From Hypsibius dujardini (taxonomy: Eukaryota > Tardigrada > Eutardigrada > Parachela > Hypsibiidae): a DNA stretch of 21,503 bases. Under the pieces are notes generated by a model, which saw only the letters and a list, made by a program, of their open reading frames with translations, was not told where the DNA came from and searched no databases. Made by a program: the position numbers and the translations under genes. The DNA lies in contig LRSR01012262.1 of the NCBI GenBank assembly GCA_001579985.1, positions 1-21,503 on the forward strand. Reading direction: 5' to 3'. Numbering within the stretch: position 1 is the first letter of the stretch; each line of letters starts with the position of its first letter. This document shows positions 20,001 to 21,503 of the stretch, one piece after another.

Positions 20001-21503
20001 ACCCAGTCAAAGTTGATCACTCCGCCTACTTTAGGAATCTACAAACACTGACCCTGGACCATAGGCTCAACGATATGTTCGCTTCTTTGGTAAAAAATAC
20101 TATTATCCCTGCCGTCTGAATATCAATTGGATCACTTGCAACACTTGCAATGTTGTTTACAGGGTTGGTTCAGTCCTGGCCAGATCTTTGTTCTGGACGA
20201 GTATGTCGGTCAAATCCAGTCTCGCACTAAATATAAAAACTTTTCAACTGTGACTCTTCTCTTTTCAGGTATTGTGCGCGGTATGGTGTCCGTGGTTGCC
20301 ACCGACATCTCTCCTATCTGGACGATCTACTGGCACGTGCAGAGAGAGGAATGGCCATTGATCCAACCTTAATGCATTACAGCTTCGAGTTCTGTGCGTC
20401 TCACGTTCACGGCAATCGGTAAATCTCCATTTCAAAGTTGTTTAGAGCTGACATTAATTCTCCTTTTTTTTTATCCGCAGGCCAGACGGGATTGGAACTG
20501 TGATTCTGGCTGAAAAAGAAAAGTTTGATGAAGTGAAAGAGCGGTTGCGCCATCTACTGGAATATCAAATAACCAACTTCCGGTAATTCAATCTTGTGGC
20601 CTGTCTGATTAGTACAGCAACAAACGGCCTATAAGTTGCTTCCTTTTTCAATGTAGATACTGCTTCCCAATGGGGAGGCCAGAAGGAGCTCTCAAATCAA
20701 GCCTTTCTTTCTTAGAACGTGTTCTTATGAAGGACATCGTTACGCCAGTTCCACCAGAAGAAGTTAAGTCGGTTATAAAAAAATGTCTTGAGTCCGCGGC
20801 CCTTGTCAACTACACCAAACTATCAGCACAAGCTAAGATGGATGGTAAGCTCTAGTCCCATCGATGCCACGCCCCCCCCCACAGTGCTTTAGCAAAGTGT
20901 CATCCGTACAGATAATGACGGCAAACAACAACTCCTTCACAGTCACGGTAAATAATATCGCATTATTATTAGTTTATAGCACCACCGGACACGATTCCTC
21001 TGACATTTATTAGTGTCATTGCAGAGAATCACAATGGACAACCCATGAGGAAAATTGAAGATATTCTTCATCTAGCGGAACTGTGTATCGATTTGTTGCA
21101 GCAGAACGATGAATGCTATGCAGAGGTAAGGTCATCACTCTTACCTAGCGAGGACAACGTCTTTTTATGAGTAAAAACATTTGAATCCTTTGCAGGAATT
21201 CAAATCGGTAAGGCAGGTGAAAGGAGTAGCTAAAACGCCAATACTTCGAAAGTTGCGTCCATTTAGGCTTTCACATGGTTTACGGACCTCTTGGTGGAGC
21301 ACTCTGAAATATTCTGGTCCCTGTTTGCGGTGGATTTGGAAAGCGTAATCCTATCCCAACCACCCGATACATGGGAAGGCTTCCCCGTATTTCAAGTCTT
21401 GAATGACTATTTGATCCACAATCGTAAGTAAATGGCTGTTCAAAATGGGTGCTCTGATTTCTAGCTGTTGATGATTGTGAGTAAATCTAACGGAGCCACA
21501 TGC
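17027..21503 (+). CDS. CADPS: Calcium-dependent secretion activator (CAPS/UNC-31), 3'-partial
   Basis: CAPS binds PI(4,5)P2 and syntaxin and primes dense-core vesicles for Ca2+-triggered exocytosis. Exons: 17027-17250, 17349-17531, 17602-17680, 17808-17954, 18032-18115, 18203-18355, 18419-18669, 18874-19426, 19487-19595, 19669-19875, 19953-20089, 20163-20200, 20269-20418, 20481-20582, 20657-20844, 21025-21125, 21267-21423. They join in phase to 954 codons of the roughly 1,300 usual for the family, and the rest lies beyond the window. The start is supported by [12 protein letters not shown], like the MLxPSSSE start of animal CADPS. Family blocks include [36 protein letters not shown] and [14 protein letters not shown]2 domain lies around residues 400-530 ([20 protein letters not shown]), a PH domain around 533-635 ([20 protein letters not shown] to [11 protein letters not shown]), then the start of the MUN-like region ([40 protein letters not shown]). 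Donors at 19596 and 19876 are weak. Two further in-frame small exons are possible at 20912-20947 and 21196-21207. Confidence 0.95.
18673..18831 (+). repeat. Imperfect CAGACA/GACAAA simple-repeat array inside a CADPS intron
   Basis: Nearly all of the intron 18670-18873 is a degenerate tandem array of 4- and 8-base units such as CAGA, CAGACAAA and GACAGAGA on the plus strand. At 204 bases it is long compared with most other introns of this gene. The array starts three bases after the donor GTACAA and ends about 40 bases before the acceptor TTCTTGTAG. Confidence 0.85.
20912..20947 (+). other. Candidate 36-nt cassette exon of CADPS
   Basis: Between main exons 20657-20844 and 21025-21125 lies a segment preceded by CGTACAG and followed by GTAAAT. 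It is 36 nt, phase 1 to phase 1, open, and would insert [12 protein letters not shown] after AKMD without changing the frame. The region corresponds to a variable, hydrophilic stretch of animal CADPS before the LEDTIRLAEL-like helix (here [10 protein letters not shown]). Skipping it also gives a good protein, so inclusion may be optional, or the signals may be chance. Confidence 0.4.
21196..21207 (+). other. Candidate 12-nt microexon of CADPS
   Basis: GAATTCAAATCG is preceded by TTTGCAG and followed by GTAAGG within the gap between exons ending at 21125 and starting at 21267. It is phase 0 and would insert E-F-K-S between YAE and [12 protein letters not shown]. The join without it already matches the animal family (HAEAFAWWSDL), so it would be an alternative microexon. 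The flanking introns would then be 70 and 59 nt, normal for this genome. Confidence 0.4.

Overview
This is eukaryotic DNA from a compact invertebrate genome. Introns are short (mostly 60-90 bases, GT-AG) and genes lie close together on both strands. The base composition and the gene set (a CAPS/UNC-31 secretion factor and a PRKX/Pka-C3-type kinase) point to an animal. A small-genome ecdysozoan such as a tardigrade would fit, but nothing in the sequence proves the phylum.

Layout: (1) 1-9606 (+) is the 3' part of a very large, unrecognised single-pass membrane protein. I could thread 24 exons in one consistent frame, giving 2,591 residues. It has about 17 diverged tandem ectodomain units of roughly 100-120 residues, Thr/Ser/Pro-rich linkers in the middle, one transmembrane helix and a cytoplasmic tail of about 60 residues. 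(2) 10.09-11.69 kb (+) is a decayed DIRS-type retroelement: reverse transcriptase, RNase H and a stub of tyrosine recombinase, broken by frameshifts. (3) 11.79-11.93 kb is a short terminal-inverted-repeat element flanked by TA. (4) 12124-14572 (-) is a complete 14-exon AGC kinase gene of the PKA/PRKX group (457 residues). (5) 14.57-17.03 kb is a gene-poor divergent intergenic region holding a second short TA-flanked element related to the first. (6) 17027 to the window end (+) is the 5' two thirds of a CADPS (CAPS/UNC-31) gene, with 17 main exons and two candidate small cassette exons.

The kinase and CADPS are transcribed divergently from the same intergenic region. CADPS acts in Ca2+-triggered dense-core-vesicle exocytosis and the kinase belongs to the cAMP-dependent family. 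Both fit neuronal or secretory cells, but a shared regulatory link is only inference. The most novel item is the giant repeat protein. Its repeat array, its intron-phase grammar, its recurring hydrophobic linker core and its cysteine-free stretch of about 1,180 residues look like an undescribed modular surface protein family.
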